From: Pogonophryne albipinna
Lineage: Eukaryota; Chordata; Actinopteri; Perciformes; Artedidraconidae
Direction of reading: 5' to 3'
Length of the DNA stretch: 64,000 bases
NCBI GenBank assembly: GCA_028583405.1
Contig: JAPTMU010000048.1
Location: forward strand, 830,431-894,430
Shown: positions 36,171 through 49,639 of the stretch, one piece after another
Layout of the letters: every line of letters starts with the position of its first letter
Position numbering within the stretch: position 1 is the first letter of the stretch
Translations under genes and position numbers: made by a program
Notes under the pieces: model-generated
Databases searched by the model: none
Told to the model about the DNA's origin: nothing
Seen by the model: only the letters and a program-made list of their open reading frames with translations

Positions 36171-36779
36171 CTTGTTAAGCCCGATGCCCCCGCCGGACAC
36201 AACAATATTCACGAAACTGTGTCTCAGGGCTTTTTAACATTTAACAACCTATTAATGTGTCAATGTGAAACTCAGCTATCAGACAATATTAACAATTTTT
36301 AGCTAAACGAAACACAAGGGTAATACCAAGTCTCTGAATTAGCACTAAGCGAAAAAATGCTAACGCAATTAGCACAGAACTCACGGTAGAGATATTTTAT
36401 ACTTCATGCAATCTGCACAAACTAGATATCATATGAAAGCTTAATCTTAATACAGGGTACTTATTATATGTTATAGTTTGGATTCCTAAAGCTTTTAGTC
36501 TACCATCCCATCATTCAAGGGTGGTTTTCACTATAAGTCATGTTTTTTCTTTGGACGGACACTATCATTTAATTAGTTTTACTAAGTTCAATACATTTAC
36601 TTTAAAATAAAAACATCTATATTGATTCTGACTTTTCTACATCCAACTCACAGGTTTATCATTGCTTTGAGAAAAAAGATGATTAATTTACCCCTTTCAG
36701 AAGAGAAGATCTAGTCATTTGTTCAGGGAATATCATTTTCGAGCCTGAGGCCTGAAAAACAGGCTCAGGGCTTAACAGG
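36171..36779 (-). mobile_element. TTAA-flanked element (piggyBac-like), short copy
   Basis: TTAA sits at 36167-36170 and 36780-36783. The ends are CTTGTTAAGCCCGATG and CTCAGGGCTTAACAGG. It is the reverse-oriented, internally deleted relative of 40399-41590, sharing 'gttattatatgttatagttt'-type and 'gattcctaaagcttttagtc' segments. 609 bp, no coding capacity. Confidence 0.8.
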
Positions 36780-37805
36780 TTAATCCATGTCTACTTGTCT
36801 TTTCATTGACTTCTTGTTTGCAGAGCCTTAGACTTGCTGTCTTTTCTTCCTGAAAACGCCTTCAGGTTCAACTTTATACTTCTATTTACCCCTGAGCTTT
36901 CTCTCCATTATTCATCCCGCCAAGGCTGCTAACAGCTTGGTAATGTACTCTTGCCATGTTGTTGAATGACAGTTTTATTTTGGCCTTGAACTCATGGATT
37001 TCTTGCCTGCAACTTCTCTTGAATCAGGTTATTGGCAGTGCATCTTATCAGTCTGGGAAAGAGGCAGATTCATCTTCGGAGCGAACTACTTGTTGGACTG
37101 AAGGCATGATGACGCTACAGCAAACTGAGAGTCTGCTGCCAAGATACAGTATGATCTGCTGCCAGAGAGGATTTGCTTAACACCTATGTCTTTTCTTTCC
37201 GTCTTAAAGAGTGGATTACACCCATTGAAATCACAAGTTTAGCTTTGAGAGAATACAATGTTGTTCCAGAGAGAAGCAGCCTCTGGATCTTGAATCAGCT
37301 GCTGCCAAAACAGAGTTAGGTGTAGGTGGAACGATGAAAAACGAGTACATGACATTCAGCGTGGGATTGCTTTTCTTTTTTTAAACTCAACAGCTCAATT
37401 ACTCAGTATCAGAACATCTACAGGGGTCCCCAAAGGAAGCATCACAACAAAGAAAACAAACAAATCTTAGTGACAGCTGTTTACATAAAGACGACGGCAC
37501 ACCTGTGCGAGAGTCCCGAGGGAGTACTGAATTCCACAAACTGCAACCTCTTCTCAGAATGTGCACGTTACTGAACAAGAACCAATGGGCGGAGACGCCT
37601 CCAGGGACGTCATTAGGCTCCAGAAGCAGCCGGTGTAAAGCAGGCTGCCACACAGCGAGCCGCTCAGCCAGTCAATACCTATTTCTCCATGAAGACTCAT
37701 AAATATATATAAATGTCATCGGGCTCCGGAGGACGGAGGCTGTCTGAGTGTTTGAGGCAGCGGGGAATTAACCCAGTGTGACCTGATATAACCTTTCAAA
37801 CGTGA

Positions 37806-39310
37806 TAGAGTGGTGCAGGAATTAGTCCTAAAACCCCGGAAATGAGTCAGCATTTTAGCACACCCGGTTCGCTCATCTCGAAGTCAATAGTTTTCTGAAT
37901 ATGTTTTTTAAATAAATAAGGTCTGTGGTTAATACAAGCAGAAGTGTCTAAATTAAACCACTAAATATCACGCCCAACATTAGCCTCCTTTAGCTTAGCG
38001 GTGGGGACGTGAAGTCATGTGACCGTGCTGTAGTTCCTTTATAGCCCAACATTAGCCTCCTTTAGCTTAGCGGTGGTGACGTGAAGTCATGTGACCGTGC
38101 TGTAGTTCCTTTATAGCCCAACATTAGCCACCTTTAGCTTAGCGGTGGTGACGTCGTGAAGTCATGTGACCGTGCTGTAGTTCCTTTATAGCCCAACATT
38201 AGCCTCCTTTAGCTTAGCGGTGGTGACGTGAAGTCATGTGACCGTGCTGTAGTTCCTTTATAGCCCAACATTAGCCTCCTTTAGCTTAGCGGTGGTGACG
38301 TGAAGTCATGTGACCGTGCTGTAGTTCCTTTATAGCCCAACATTAGCCACCTTTAGCTTAGCGGTGGTGACGTGAAGTCATGTGACCGTGCTGTAGTTCC
38401 TTTATAGCCCAACATTAGCCTCCTTTAGCTTAGCGGTGGTAGACGTGAAGTCATGTGACCGTGCTGTAGTTCCTTTATAGCCCAACATTAGCCTCCTTTA
38501 GCTTAGCGGTGGTGACGTGAAGTCATGTGACCGTGCTGTAGTTCCTTTATAGCCCAACATTAGCCACCTTTAGCTTAGCGGTGGTGACGTGAAGTCATGT
38601 GACCGTGCTGTAGTTCCTTTATAGCCCAACATTAGCCTCCTTTAGCTTAGCGGTGGTGACGTGAAGTCATGTGACCGTGCTGTAGTTCCTTTATAGCCCA
38701 ACATTAGCCACCTTTAGCTTAGCGGTGGATGACGTGAAGTCATGTGACCGTGCTGTAGTTCCTTTATAGCCCAACATTAGCCGCCTTTAGCTTAGCGGTG
38801 GTGACGTGAAGTCATGTGACCGTGCTGTAGTTCCTTTATAGCCCAACATTGGCCACCTTTAGCTTAGCGGTGGGGACGTGAAGTCATGTGACCGTGCTGT
38901 AGTTCCTTTATAGCCCAACATTAGCCTACATTTAGCTTAGCGGTGGGGACGTGAAGTCATGTGACCGTGCTGTAGTTCCTTTATAGCCCAACATTAGCCA
39001 CATTTAGCTTAGCGGTGGGGACGTGAAGTCATGTGACGTGCTGTAGTTCCTTTATAGCCCAACATTAGCCACATTTAGCTTAGCGGTGGTGCGATGAAGT
39101 CATGTGACCGTGCTGTAGTTCCTTTATAGCCTAATGTTAGCGTTTTACTTGTGGAGATTGCATTTACTCTTGAAATCATAAAGTGGTGTTAATATGTGGA
39201 GATGATCCCGCTGAACCTAATGTGTAAGTATCATAAACGTTTGTTTGCAACGGCGCTTAATTTCCGCAATATTCAAATATCCCATTGGCTTTTGCCAAAG
39301 GACCAACTGC
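37806..39310 (+). mobile_element. 72-bp-minisatellite element, copy 5 (largest)
   Basis: Left end GATAGAGTGGTGCAGGAATT, shared left flank (with 'gtcagcattttagcac' and 'tcgaagtcaatag'), 16-unit array, then a right flank with 'gaaatcataaagtggtgtta' and 'gtatcataaacgtttgtttg' as in copy 4. The right end, near 'ggaccaactgcaatgc', is degenerate. Confidence 0.65.
37977..39131 (+). repeat. 72-bp minisatellite, about 16 copies (array 5)
   Basis: Sixteen highly similar units in the same orientation as all other arrays. Indels of 1-3 bp occur in a few units (GACGTCGTGAAG at about 38150, GGTAGACG at about 38440, GGATGACG at about 38730, GTGACGTGC at about 39035). The last units share GGTGGGGACG. Homogeneity suggests recent amplification. 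Confidence 0.96.
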
Positions 39311-40398
39311 AATGCTAATTTACAAGTATGATTTATTTTCATTTTGATGCATGTTTCACTGTCACCACATGAAAATGCATGCACCCGCTGCCTGAAGGAC
39401 CACAATTACAACCCTGAATGAATGAAGTGTGTAAATAGAGATGTCTTCAACTGTTTATATTTAGACTAAGCCTTCATTCACTGGTAAATCTGTCACATTG
39501 TTCACAGGCCAGCAGGATTATCCTAAATAAACTTGTCCTCTTCTTATGATAACGTATAAATACCAGATGCTTTAAAGTCTGTGGGTTCAACAGAATGACT
39601 CAAAGACACAGATGAGTGAGTCATGTTTCCTATCCCAGTTTCACATAAAGTAGTAAAGAAATCCCATATCTGCATATAACTGCTTCTGGAAGTGAATTGA
39701 GAAGTCGATCAAAATAACTTTCTGTGGAAAGAAAATGTTTTCGGTTCCGTTCACTGTGAAATGTCACTTCTGAGATTGTGGGGGATGCAGGTCACGCTCT
39801 CGGTCCAATTACATTTTCCAACACCAAAAAAAGATGTAATGTCTTGGGTCAGTCAGTCGCTACTGAGCATTACGTCTATCTGTGCAAGGTTACGATTGTA
39901 TTCTGGTGGTGTTATAAGGGACATTTGTTTCTACACTGGATGCCCTGCTGAATTGAAACGGTGCCAGTTTGAGTGAGTTAGTCATGGTCTCCACTCCATC
40001 ACATTTCACTTTGACACTTTGTCCTTTGATATCTCCTTTAGCAAAACATACACTTGATCATACAAAATCAAATGAGACAATGCTGTCCTTGTGGCTGGAA
40101 CATTTAAAGAGACGCAAAAATGTGGCCGTTCACAGAAACAACCGATCCTATCCTTTACCGACAAACGCAGATCATGCAAGTTGCCGTGCTTATTAAGCAT
40201 TGTCCATCTTATGACATAACTGGCTAAGGTGCCTATATGTTTTGAACGGTCATCAATATATGGCTAATTAGCATAACATTATCTAAATAAGTTTCACAGT
40301 CTTTACCGTGTTGGGTGCCGTTTATTTACCACGTTTGAATGGTGTTATGCACTGTAGTAGATGTGAAAGCCTAACAAAATATGCATTTAGTGCATTAA

Positions 40399-41590
40399 CC
40401 TGTTAAGCCCTGAGCCTGTTTTTCAGGTCTCAGGCTCGAAAATGATATCCCCAGAACAAATGACCATAACTTCACTTCTAAAAGGGTTAAATTAATAATC
40501 TTTTTTCTCAAAGCAATGATAAACCTGTGAGTTGGATGTAGACAAGTCAGAATCAATATAGATTTTTTTTATTTTAAAAGTAAATTCAGATTGAACATAG
40601 TAAAAAAATGTCAATTATAGTGTCCGTCCAACAAAAAATGTTTTACTTATAGTGAAAACCACCCTTTAATGATGGGTTAGTAGACTAAAAGCTTTAGGAA
40701 TCCAAACTACAACATATAATAAGTACCCTGTATCACGATTGATGCAAAACAAGTGACATTTGACCTTTTTAGAGAGGTTTAGAAAGAAAAAAAACACTTC
40801 AGGGGTCATTTGGGTGGATTTTCCATATCTATAACCCATTGGTCGATTTTGATGATTGACACCTCTTTTTAACCGTTAGAGCCAATAGAATCAAGGGGAG
40901 GTTCCTAAAATCCATCTAAACATTACCATTGGTGAATGAGAGTGCTGCGCAGCCAGAATGCCCCGGAACCGGAAGCTGCGATACACTCTGGTGGCTTTCA
41001 TTAGCAGCTAATATGAAATCACCGTTTTTGACATAAAAATGGAATGATGGATTATCAGAAATCAGAAATCATTTCAAAGTGACAGACACATTGGATTAAC
41101 CCTTGGATTAACCTTCAGCAGTGTTTTTATCAGTTTTAATGCCATTGAAGACGACTTTTGATCAGAATAACAGCTAAGGTGAGACGATCTCCCGTGAATG
41201 CTCCGTAAAGCTACGTGTTGTGATGTCTGTGTTTGCTTCCCCTGTCGCGAGTTCTGATCGCTCAGTGATGATACCAATACCTATAGGATCTGTGGAACCT
41301 CAGCTTTAATCTGATATCCTGTATGTGCAGTTACGATAAGGTAAAGATACCCTTATTACTTGAGTTCTGTGCTAAGTGCGTTAGCATTTTTCCGCTCAGG
41401 GCTCATTTAGACGCTTCTTGTGAGACTTGTGTTTTGTTTCGGTAAACATGGTTCGTATTGTCAGTTAGCCGAGTTTCTTCCAGTTAAATGGTTATGACAC
41501 ATTATTAGGTTTTTAAATATTAAGAAGCCCTGAGACACAGTTTCGTGAAAAAACTACCCGCAGGATTAGGGTCCTCTCGGGCTTAAGAGG
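40399..41590 (+). mobile_element. TTAA-flanked element (piggyBac-like), long copy
   Basis: TTAA sits at 40395-40398 and 41591-41594. Ends are CCTGTTAAGCCCTGAGCC ... CTCGGGCTTAAGAGG. The first 340 bp and last 260 bp match 36171-36779 in inverted orientation, and the central 600 bp is unique to this copy. No transposase frame was recognised. Confidence 0.8.
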
Positions 41591-41867
41591 TTAAGTATTA
41601 TTTTAACAGTTTGATACAATCTAAGCATTGTCTGTTTATAGAGCCAAAGCTGTTTGATAATCCAGGTTACACAGTACTTAGTATTGGGTTTCTCCACCCT
41701 TTCTGCCACCAAACAAGTAGAACACCTGTACGGTCAATAGAAGAGCAGCCTTTGTTTCGTAGCTTTCAGCAATACATGATATTTATTTTTGCATGTCACC
41801 AATTTCATAAATGATTCAACAGATTCAAAGGTTTATTGTCACAACAAATGGAAAATAAATTGCTTTT

Positions 41868-42062
41868 TTATAGCGCTTTTCTTGTCTTGAGACCCCTCAA
41901 AGTGCTTTTACATATAAGCACTGGCACACGGCTGGTCATTGGGAGCAATTTGGGGTTAAGTATCTTTCCAAAGGACACTGATGTGTTGACTGCAGGGCCT
42001 GGGGATTGAACCATCGATCCTCAGATAAATATAGGAGCCCTCTACCTCCAAAGCCACAGCAT
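41868..42062 (-). mobile_element. tRNA-derived SINE
   Basis: On the minus strand, TGGCTTTGGAGG (A-box-like, about 42050) and GGTTCAATCCC (B-box, about 42005) are spaced as in a tRNA promoter. They are followed by a body with 'aacacatcagtgtcctttgg' and a tail 'aagcactttgaggggtctca ... aagcgctataaaaaa'. Older copy, no intact tRNA fold expected. Confidence 0.75.
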
Positions 42063-43429
42063 AGGACTAATACACTGACTGTTTTGTGCTCTCAAAATGA
42101 GTCAAAGAGTTTAATGTTCTCACATAACAAATAAGAACTCAATCTTCCTAAAGTAAAAGAGAACAATTGCGAGTACAAAAGAGAAAACGTGATTCAAATG
42201 TTGAGTTTACCCTGTTCTGCAAATATTTGGCGGTACAGGTGTGTATTTTTATCCGAACTTCCCCCACACCTCCTCGAACATGTGATGTGTCATCAGTCTG
42301 CTGTTCAGCACGCTGCCTCTGATCTGTGTCATTGTTTTTAATCAGCTTAGAGCTTTGTGTAGGTGAGGAAAAAAGAGCAAGAGGGTTTTCCAGTGAGGAG
42401 GATATGGGCTGCGTTATGCGTTGCTTCTGTGGGTGGACAAATTGGGAGAAGTTCCAGACCAGAGAATAAAAAAAGTACCGGTATTCGTCATCCAAACAGT
42501 TTTAAAAAGACAATGTTGTTGCATTAACAAGGAAAGTTTGAAACACATTTGATTAAAACAGTTCTTTATGGAGCATTTGACTGAATAAGGACTCCATGAC
42601 ATCAGTCTTCATAAAGCCACTGTTATCTCAGAACAGAACAGTCGCACTAAGAAGTCCATCAGCAGTATGAAAGTGTTCAGAGGGGCTTCAAACCTGCAGC
42701 AGAAAATAAACTGAACTTCAGAACACACTGTTGTTTCTGGACTCAGACCACGTGGACAAGGAGAATAAAGGTGCTGCAATTGTAATGAGTTCTCTGCAGC
42801 GGCACAGCAGAAAAACAAAGAGTTTCTGAGATCGTTACACCCGAGCCGCTGTACTGAACAGCAATTATAAGGACTACGTTTAGATGCATGTGTAAAATCA
42901 TGAGTGACAGATACACTAACTGGTACATGCAAATTACCTTTTTTAATCTTGTTCTCCCTTTTCCTCTGAAGGAATGTGCACATTAACAGCAGCAACAGCA
43001 CAAAAGACATTCTGATTAAAATACCAAATATGTCATTCGAAAATTAATGAACGTAGGACTAAAGACAATTCTGGTCTCTCCTTCACCTCCTCACCTCGTC
43101 TGCATGAAGAAAAAGGAAACGGGCATAAAGAAATGAAACAAACCAAGCCGTTTCCTCCATCTTCCTCTAGGTAGACACAAGTACACACTTTTACGACAGG
43201 AGGTGCATCCGCTGTGTAGTCAGTGGTACTTGTGGTCTTGGACTTTATTATACTGAAAGTTATTTTGTGCCTTCTTAGGTGTGTTCAGTAGATATCTTTG
43301 AGGAAGTAACTGGTAAGAGAAATCTGAGGTTTATTTCACTTTATTTTAAACCGTATTTCTTTTATTATGAAGCCCGACAATTTTCAGACTCTTAGCCAAA
43401 GCATCGACAAAGCAGCTGTCATGGAGAGC

Positions 43430-44685
43430 CGCTGTGATTGCCCTCCGTAAAATGTGTGCGACACAGGATATATGCTCAAATGGTAGTGTTCGTACTGTGA
43501 TTGCCCTCCGTCTAATGTGTGCGACACAGGATATATGTTCAATGGTAGTGTTCGTAGTGTGATTGCCCTCCGTATAATGTGTGCGACACAGGATATATGC
43601 TCAAATGGTAGTGTTCGTACTGTGATTGCCCTCCGTCTAATGTGTGCGACACAGGATATATGCTCAAATGGTAGTGTTCGCACTGTGATTGTCCCTCTGT
43701 ATAATGTGTGCGACACAGGATATATGCTCAAATGGTAGCGTTCGTACTGCGATTGCCCTCCGTATAATGTGTGCGACACAGGATATATGCTCAAATGGTA
43801 GTCTTCGTACTGTGATTGCCCTCCGTATAATGTGTGCGACACAGGATATATGCTCAAATGGTAGCGTTCATACTGTGATTGCCCTCTGTAAAATGTGTGC
43901 GACACACAGGATATATGCTCAAATGGTAGCTGTTCGTACTGTGAGATTACCTCCGTATAATATGTGAGACACAGGATATATGCTCAAATGGTAGTGTTCG
44001 TACTGTGATTGCCCTCCGTATAATGTGTGCGAACACAGGATATATGCTCAAATGGTAGTGTTCGCTACTGTGATTGCCCTCCTGTATAATGTGTGCGACA
44101 CAGGATATATGCTCAAATGGTAGTATTCGTACTGTGATTGCCCTCCGTATAATGTGTGCGAACACAGGATATATGCTCAAATGGTAGTGTTCGTACTGTG
44201 ATTGCCCTCCGTATAATGTGTGCGACACGGGATATATGCTGCAAATGGTAGTGTTCAGTACTGTGATTGTCCCTCCGTATAATGTGTGCGACACAGGATA
44301 TATGCTCAAATGGTAGCGTTCGTACTGTGATTAACCTCCGTATAATATGTGCGACACAGGATATATGCTCAAATGGTAGTGTTCATACTGTGATTGCCCT
44401 CCGTATAATGTGTGCGACACAGGATATATGCTCAAATGGTAGCTGTTCGTACTGTGATTGCCCTCCGTATAAATGTGTGCGACACAGGATATATGCTCAA
44501 ATGGTAGTGTTCGTACTGTGATTGCCCTCCGTATAATGTGTGCTACACAGGATATATGCTCAAATGGTAGTGTTCGTACTGTGATTGCCCTCCGTATAAT
44601 ATGTGCGACACAGGATATATGCTCAAATGGTAGTGTTCGTACTGTGATTGCCCTCCGTATAATGTGTGCGACACAGGGCATATTA
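43430..44685 (+). repeat. 63-bp minisatellite, about 20 copies
   Basis: Unit GATTGCCCTCCGTATAATGT + GTGCGACACAGGATATATGC + TCAAATGGTAGTGTTCGTAC + TGT (63 bp = 21 codons). Period divisibility by 3 again creates long repetitive frames on both strands (MCATQDICSNGSVRTVIALR type), broken by 1-bp indels at many units. Variants: GCGTTC for GTGTTC, GTCCCTC, GAACACAGG. Treated as non-coding. Confidence 0.96.
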
Positions 44686-45029
44686 TCTCTGCTGCTATCA
44701 TATTACAAGCACTATCTGTTCCTACAGTGGAGACCCTGTCCACGGTCTCCCACTACTGGGGCATGGTTCAGCAAAATGCCTTTCCTCAGGCTTCACCGCA
44801 CCTGAAGCCAATGAGTTCAGTTGTTCCGTTACAGCGAGGTAGCTACGTTTGCTTACCGATGTCCAGTGATCTGAGTTTATGCTGATTCCTCTACTTTCTT
44901 TGCATTTTCACTGCAATGGAATTCATGGACAAATAAATCTGTGCTGAAATGACCGGATGAAGTCAAACGTGGGAATGTGTTTTAAAAAAAGCATAATTTC
45001 TATTTAATGCGATAAGGTCTCCAGGTGAA

Positions 45030-45050
45030 TCACATTGACAGCCCTAGTAG
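45030..45050 (-). repeat. solo hAT-type terminus
   Basis: CATTGACAGCCCTAG matches the right end of the hAT at 17249-18102, with 'tttaatgcgataag' nearby, so the region left of it may be a decayed relative. The left end was not found. Confidence 0.4.
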
Positions 45051-45353
45051 AAACAGCACAAAGTGAATCTTACGTATTGAGAGTTGTTCCATTATCTCAT
45101 TAGGTGATGAAACCGATGTGCGTCTGTTGGTTTATTTCTCAGCAAACTGAGTGTGTATTCTCACACACATGCATCCTGCAGCCGTGCTACAGTACTGCTT
45201 GTGGAAGAAGTGTTGCTCTCATGGTACTGTAATGTTCTGCTGACTGCTGAGAGTTTGAGTCAGGACCCTCTTTGGCCCCGGGGCCTCGCTGTCTGATGCT
45301 CTTCATGGAGCTCCCTGATCTGAGTCCTGCTGAGACATCCTTTCACTTCAGAG

Positions 45354-45400
45354 AGGAGGAGGAGGAGGAGGAGGAGGAGGAGGAGGAGGAGGAGGAGGAG
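45354..45400 (+). repeat. (GGA)n microsatellite
   Basis: About 15 GGA units; purine tract on the plus strand. Confidence 0.97.
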
Positions 45401-47094
45401 CATAACCTTTAAAGAGCTCAGGGAAACTGACAGAGAAGAAGGGATGACAAAGGAGGACAGAAGTCGCCTCCAGCTGATTTGTGGCCAAAAATCGCGCCCC
45501 GCAGAAAACAAACAGCTGAAGAGGCTTCTTGCAGCGATGGCGTTTATCTTGTTTGTGTAATAAACAGCTGCCAGGGGATTAGATGTGTGCAGGAGGGTGG
45601 AGGGATGCGTGGGACTCCATCAGGAGGGGTTTCTGCAGTTTCCCTGCTCCGTTTGCCAGGCGCTTGGAAACGAGACAAAAACAGAAACACCGGGGGAAGA
45701 CTGGAGGAGGAGACGAGGAAACAACAGGTGGCAGTTCCCTCTCAATGTCAGGACACACAGATACAGGATTCTCTCATTTTCATTACGTCACAATGGACTC
45801 TGTATCCAGCTTCCACCTTTACTACATTTTACATTTGAAAAGCCTCGGTGAGTATTCTGCTGAGATATGCAAGGCAGTAACACAGCATAAAGGTTTCCCT
45901 CCTTCGGTTCAAATGATGAGGAAGACATTGAAGGAGACTGAAATGACAGATTGTGAGCAGGAAGAGTTCAGAAGTCTCAGAGCTGATGTGAGAGGCAGAG
46001 AGGTGGTTAACCCTCCTTAGCTTCAGGCTGCTGCTCTGCCTCCTGCAGCCACACATCAACCAGACTCTGCTCAGGATTCTGGGGGTAAAGATCTGAGGGC
46101 GTCTTTTTCTGGCAGAAGAGTGCTGGAGAAAGCCCTCATGCCAGCGTTTCATTGAGAAGAAAGCGCCCCCAGTGCTTCTCTCTACAGCGAAGTCACCAGC
46201 ACTTTTCTGCAAACTTGGGATATTTTCAACTGCAGCTCTCGGGCAACCACAACAAAACATCTGAAGAAGAAGCTGATTGCAGTGCTTTTTCTCATGGCGG
46301 CCACAAGCAACGGCATGTGCTCAGTCCTCAATGTAAATAATAGAAAAAAGGGCTCAGAAAGGAGCCTCATCCCAACGTGTACACTAACTCTCCATTGGTT
46401 GACGCACTAGCATGTCCCTTTTGTTCTTAAGGCGAGACACAACAGGTGAATAGGGTCATTTGTTTTACTTAAAGATATCGGCAAGACATTTCTCCAGTTA
46501 ATGACTTACATTAAGACAATTGTTTTTTGAAATAGCATGTTTAAATATGCAAATGAGCCATACATTAAATACATTTCAGGAACACAAATCTGAACATTGG
46601 ATAAAGCAGGTTCAAAATTCTTATTTCATTTTGTAGTCATATTAGAATCTAAAGTTTTTACAGAAGGGATTTTGGATATCTCTTTTTATCACTCCATAAA
46701 TCAGAAAATACTGTCAACAGCCCTAAAATATCAATTTTCGCCATGTTTTTAGGTATAACATGTTATATAATTCAGGCTATGAATGATATATAAACAAACT
46801 CTTCTGTAAAAACCTTCATAATATTAATAGGAATAAAACTGGAAGGTTTGGTGAATGTAAGTGCTACTGAAGTTGACATTTCCCACTCAGAATATGAGAA
46901 AAAACTCATTTTGAGAAAACGACCACCTCTTAAGCACAACGGATCCGGTTCCGGGGCCGAAATCGCGTCATTTGCAGGAAACAACGTCTAAGGAACCTTA
47001 ATATTTAATAAACTATGAATATTTTATATACATATAACGGGAAAAAACTAATGTAACTGATCTTTTTCATTTTTTTTTCAAAAAAAACACACAA

Positions 47095-47160
47095 TGCTAA
47101 CAGTGAGCCTCTGAATTAACCGAGCGAAAAATGCTAACCTATTACTGCACCGAAAATCAC
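47095..47160. repeat. diverged relative of the TTAA-flanked element
   Basis: 'gcctctgaattaaccgagcg' and 'aaaaatgctaac' resemble 36335-36385 ('gtctctgaattagcactaag', 'aaaaatgctaac'). Only a short alignable core. The full extent (perhaps 46660-47340) is not resolved. Confidence 0.35.
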
Positions 47161-49639
47161 TCCTAGCTCCCTTATTACTTATCCTAGCTGCACATCCAAC
47201 ACATCGTTTATGATCGTAAGGAGACACAGAATCTAACGGTGCACACCTCAACACTGAAAGATACAAACTCGTGACGTTATCAACAAAAACTAAAACCTCT
47301 TGTTCTTTGGATGACAGCTTGCGCCTCGACAAATTAGCGGTTCTCTCTTCTTTTTTTTTTAATATAGTGTCTGTCCGACATTAAGATCAGGAAAGATAGA
47401 CAGAGGCTAAGCAAGCTTCGCTGCCATTTCCTACAGCAGCGTCACTAGCACTTTTCCCAAAAAGATGAGGCGTCTTCAACTAAACGCTTGGAGCGGATAC
47501 ACACAGATGGCAGATTGCTCTAATAACAAAGATCCTGGATGCAGCGCTTTGTCTCAAGACAGCTGCATACAGTTATAATCTCTCTTATCATTGGAACAAC
47601 TATTGAAAGAAGGCGCTGGAACTCAGGGAAATAATTGCATACAGGGCTTTAATCAAGATCCTCAGATTGAGAATCAACATGTGTCCACACAGTGAAGGCC
47701 TAGGATTCCAACATGTTGTGTATCGTTGTCTCAAAACAAACCCTTGTGTGGTTGTAAAGGAATTTGACCTAGATTGGCCTGGGATACCTGTGTGCCATTT
47801 ACAATAACAAGGGAAAGAGAATAAAGAAAACAAGGTTACTATTGACCCCTCCTCTCATCATATGGTTATTCGGAGTCATGCACCAGTCAGTGTTGTGGAG
47901 GCAGTCTGCTGATTCAACTTGAAATGTTAATTATTTATCAGAATTAGGGATGAACCGGAGAGGCTCTCTGGGAAATAAACATCCTTCGTGTTAACTAGAC
48001 GGCCTTGGGGTGAAACCTGGACCGCTTCCTTCCTCTTGTCTGATTCTCACCACGTGTAATCAATACAGACACATTCACAAAACATCAATCAAAAGCCCTT
48101 TGAGAGAGAATTATTTACACCATTCATCACTTCCTTGATCTTCAACAACTCAAAGACTTTCAATAATGTCAGACAAGAGCTGAGCATGAGAGACTATAAA
48201 GAGCTCTTTTTGTGGCTGCTTCACAAAGAGCAAAGAAGATCTGTTAAACTCACGCTGAACATTCTCACTGTGTCAACAAGGAAAGAGCAGATGTTGCACG
48301 GCTGGTTTCTCTGCTTCAGCTTCTTGACTAAACGTCCTCCCAAAAGGTGTCAGGGTTTACGGTCAGTCTGGTGCATATCGGTGTTACACAAAGCGCAGAC
48401 AAGCTGTTAATGTTTCAATATGTAAACCGGGAAGAAAATGGATTTCTGACTGAAGAGGAAAGCAATCAATAAATGATAAACCTTTGGCCACATGGCTTTC
48501 ACAGTTGGCAAAGCATGCCTCAAAATGATGGAAACTCGAGAGCAGTGCAGGTCATTTTACTTCAATAGATAGATTTAATAAATATTACCTTTGCTACGGA
48601 TAGAAACTAGAAGTATTTTTAGCAAAGTGGCTTCAACTTTTAATTGAACAATTTAGATTAGTTATAAATGGACCTTTGAGTTGAAATTGTTATGGTTATT
48701 TCAAAGTAAAGAAAATGTGAATTCACCTAAACAGGACATGTTGATTTCAAAAGAGAAACAAAGTCATCGTAGCATATTTGTCCTTTCCCCCCACATGCAG
48801 TCATGTATGGAGCATTGCTGTGTTTCTTTCCACAAGTAACAGCACCCATGTCATCATTAAAGTGTGTTCTGGGGGGTGAGAGCATCATGGAGTCTGAGCG
48901 TAGGCCGGCGCTAAGCACCGGCTGCATCATTACCTCCGCCTCCAGAGGCACGGCGGCCAACAGGAACTGACGGGATCCAGACGGAGAAAACGTTTTCCGT
49001 CAGAACTATTATTAGTCTTCAATCACTTCAGACAGGAGGGAAGGGAAACATTTCCAGCATCGCTCTACGCTCCTGCACAACACTACATCTTTACCTTTTT
49101 TCTGCACAAAGGGTTGCAATCGATCCAAATGCTAGCGAAATTATCCAAATCGCACGAAGCGCAATATGTGGTAAAGGCCAAACATCTGAATGAAATAAGT
49201 CCCGGCCCGTTGACAGTGTTCTAAAGACTTCTTACAAATCTGTGTTTGGTACAGAAATCATATGGCACCATGATCCTTTGAATGTATTCCTCGATGAAAA
49301 TGTGAATGTTGTTTCACTCAGGGTCCATTTTTCAAATCGTGCCGCCATAACAGTTGGTGATGCATTTGCATGGAACTGCAGGTTTCAGCTAACTGATCAA
49401 TATAGCTTCCAATTAGCTTTAAAGCATCAACGTAGAACAGCAGCAGCTTGTCAAACAGAGAAAATCATTATATGTCAGTTTGAGCATGCAATGGAAAATA
49501 ACAACACTTAGTTTTAGTGGAGTTTGAACAGGATGCAGGTCCAAAAAACCTGATTTGGACACTCCTGAGTATACGGATTAACTCTGAGGTAACGTTACGT
49601 AACAGTGGACGTCATCGGCAACACTTCAGGTTTCTGATG

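Noticed and set aside
42609..43010. Frame starting MSFVLLLLLMCTF, resembling a signal peptide
   Set aside because: Hydrophobic start only; the rest has no domain or conservation clue and lies in AT-rich intron.
43384..44805. Cys-rich tandem repeat proteins
   Set aside because: 63-bp period artefact with many frame-breaking indels.
45479..46020. Overlapping open frames of 119-145 codons
   Set aside because: Three overlapping frames in different phases, no recognisable domain, and no splice or promoter context.
48727..48960. GC-rich 77-codon minus-strand frame
   Set aside because: Contains a locally CpG-rich patch (48890-48960) but no recognisable domain or convincing splice pair; could be a small conserved element but not supported.
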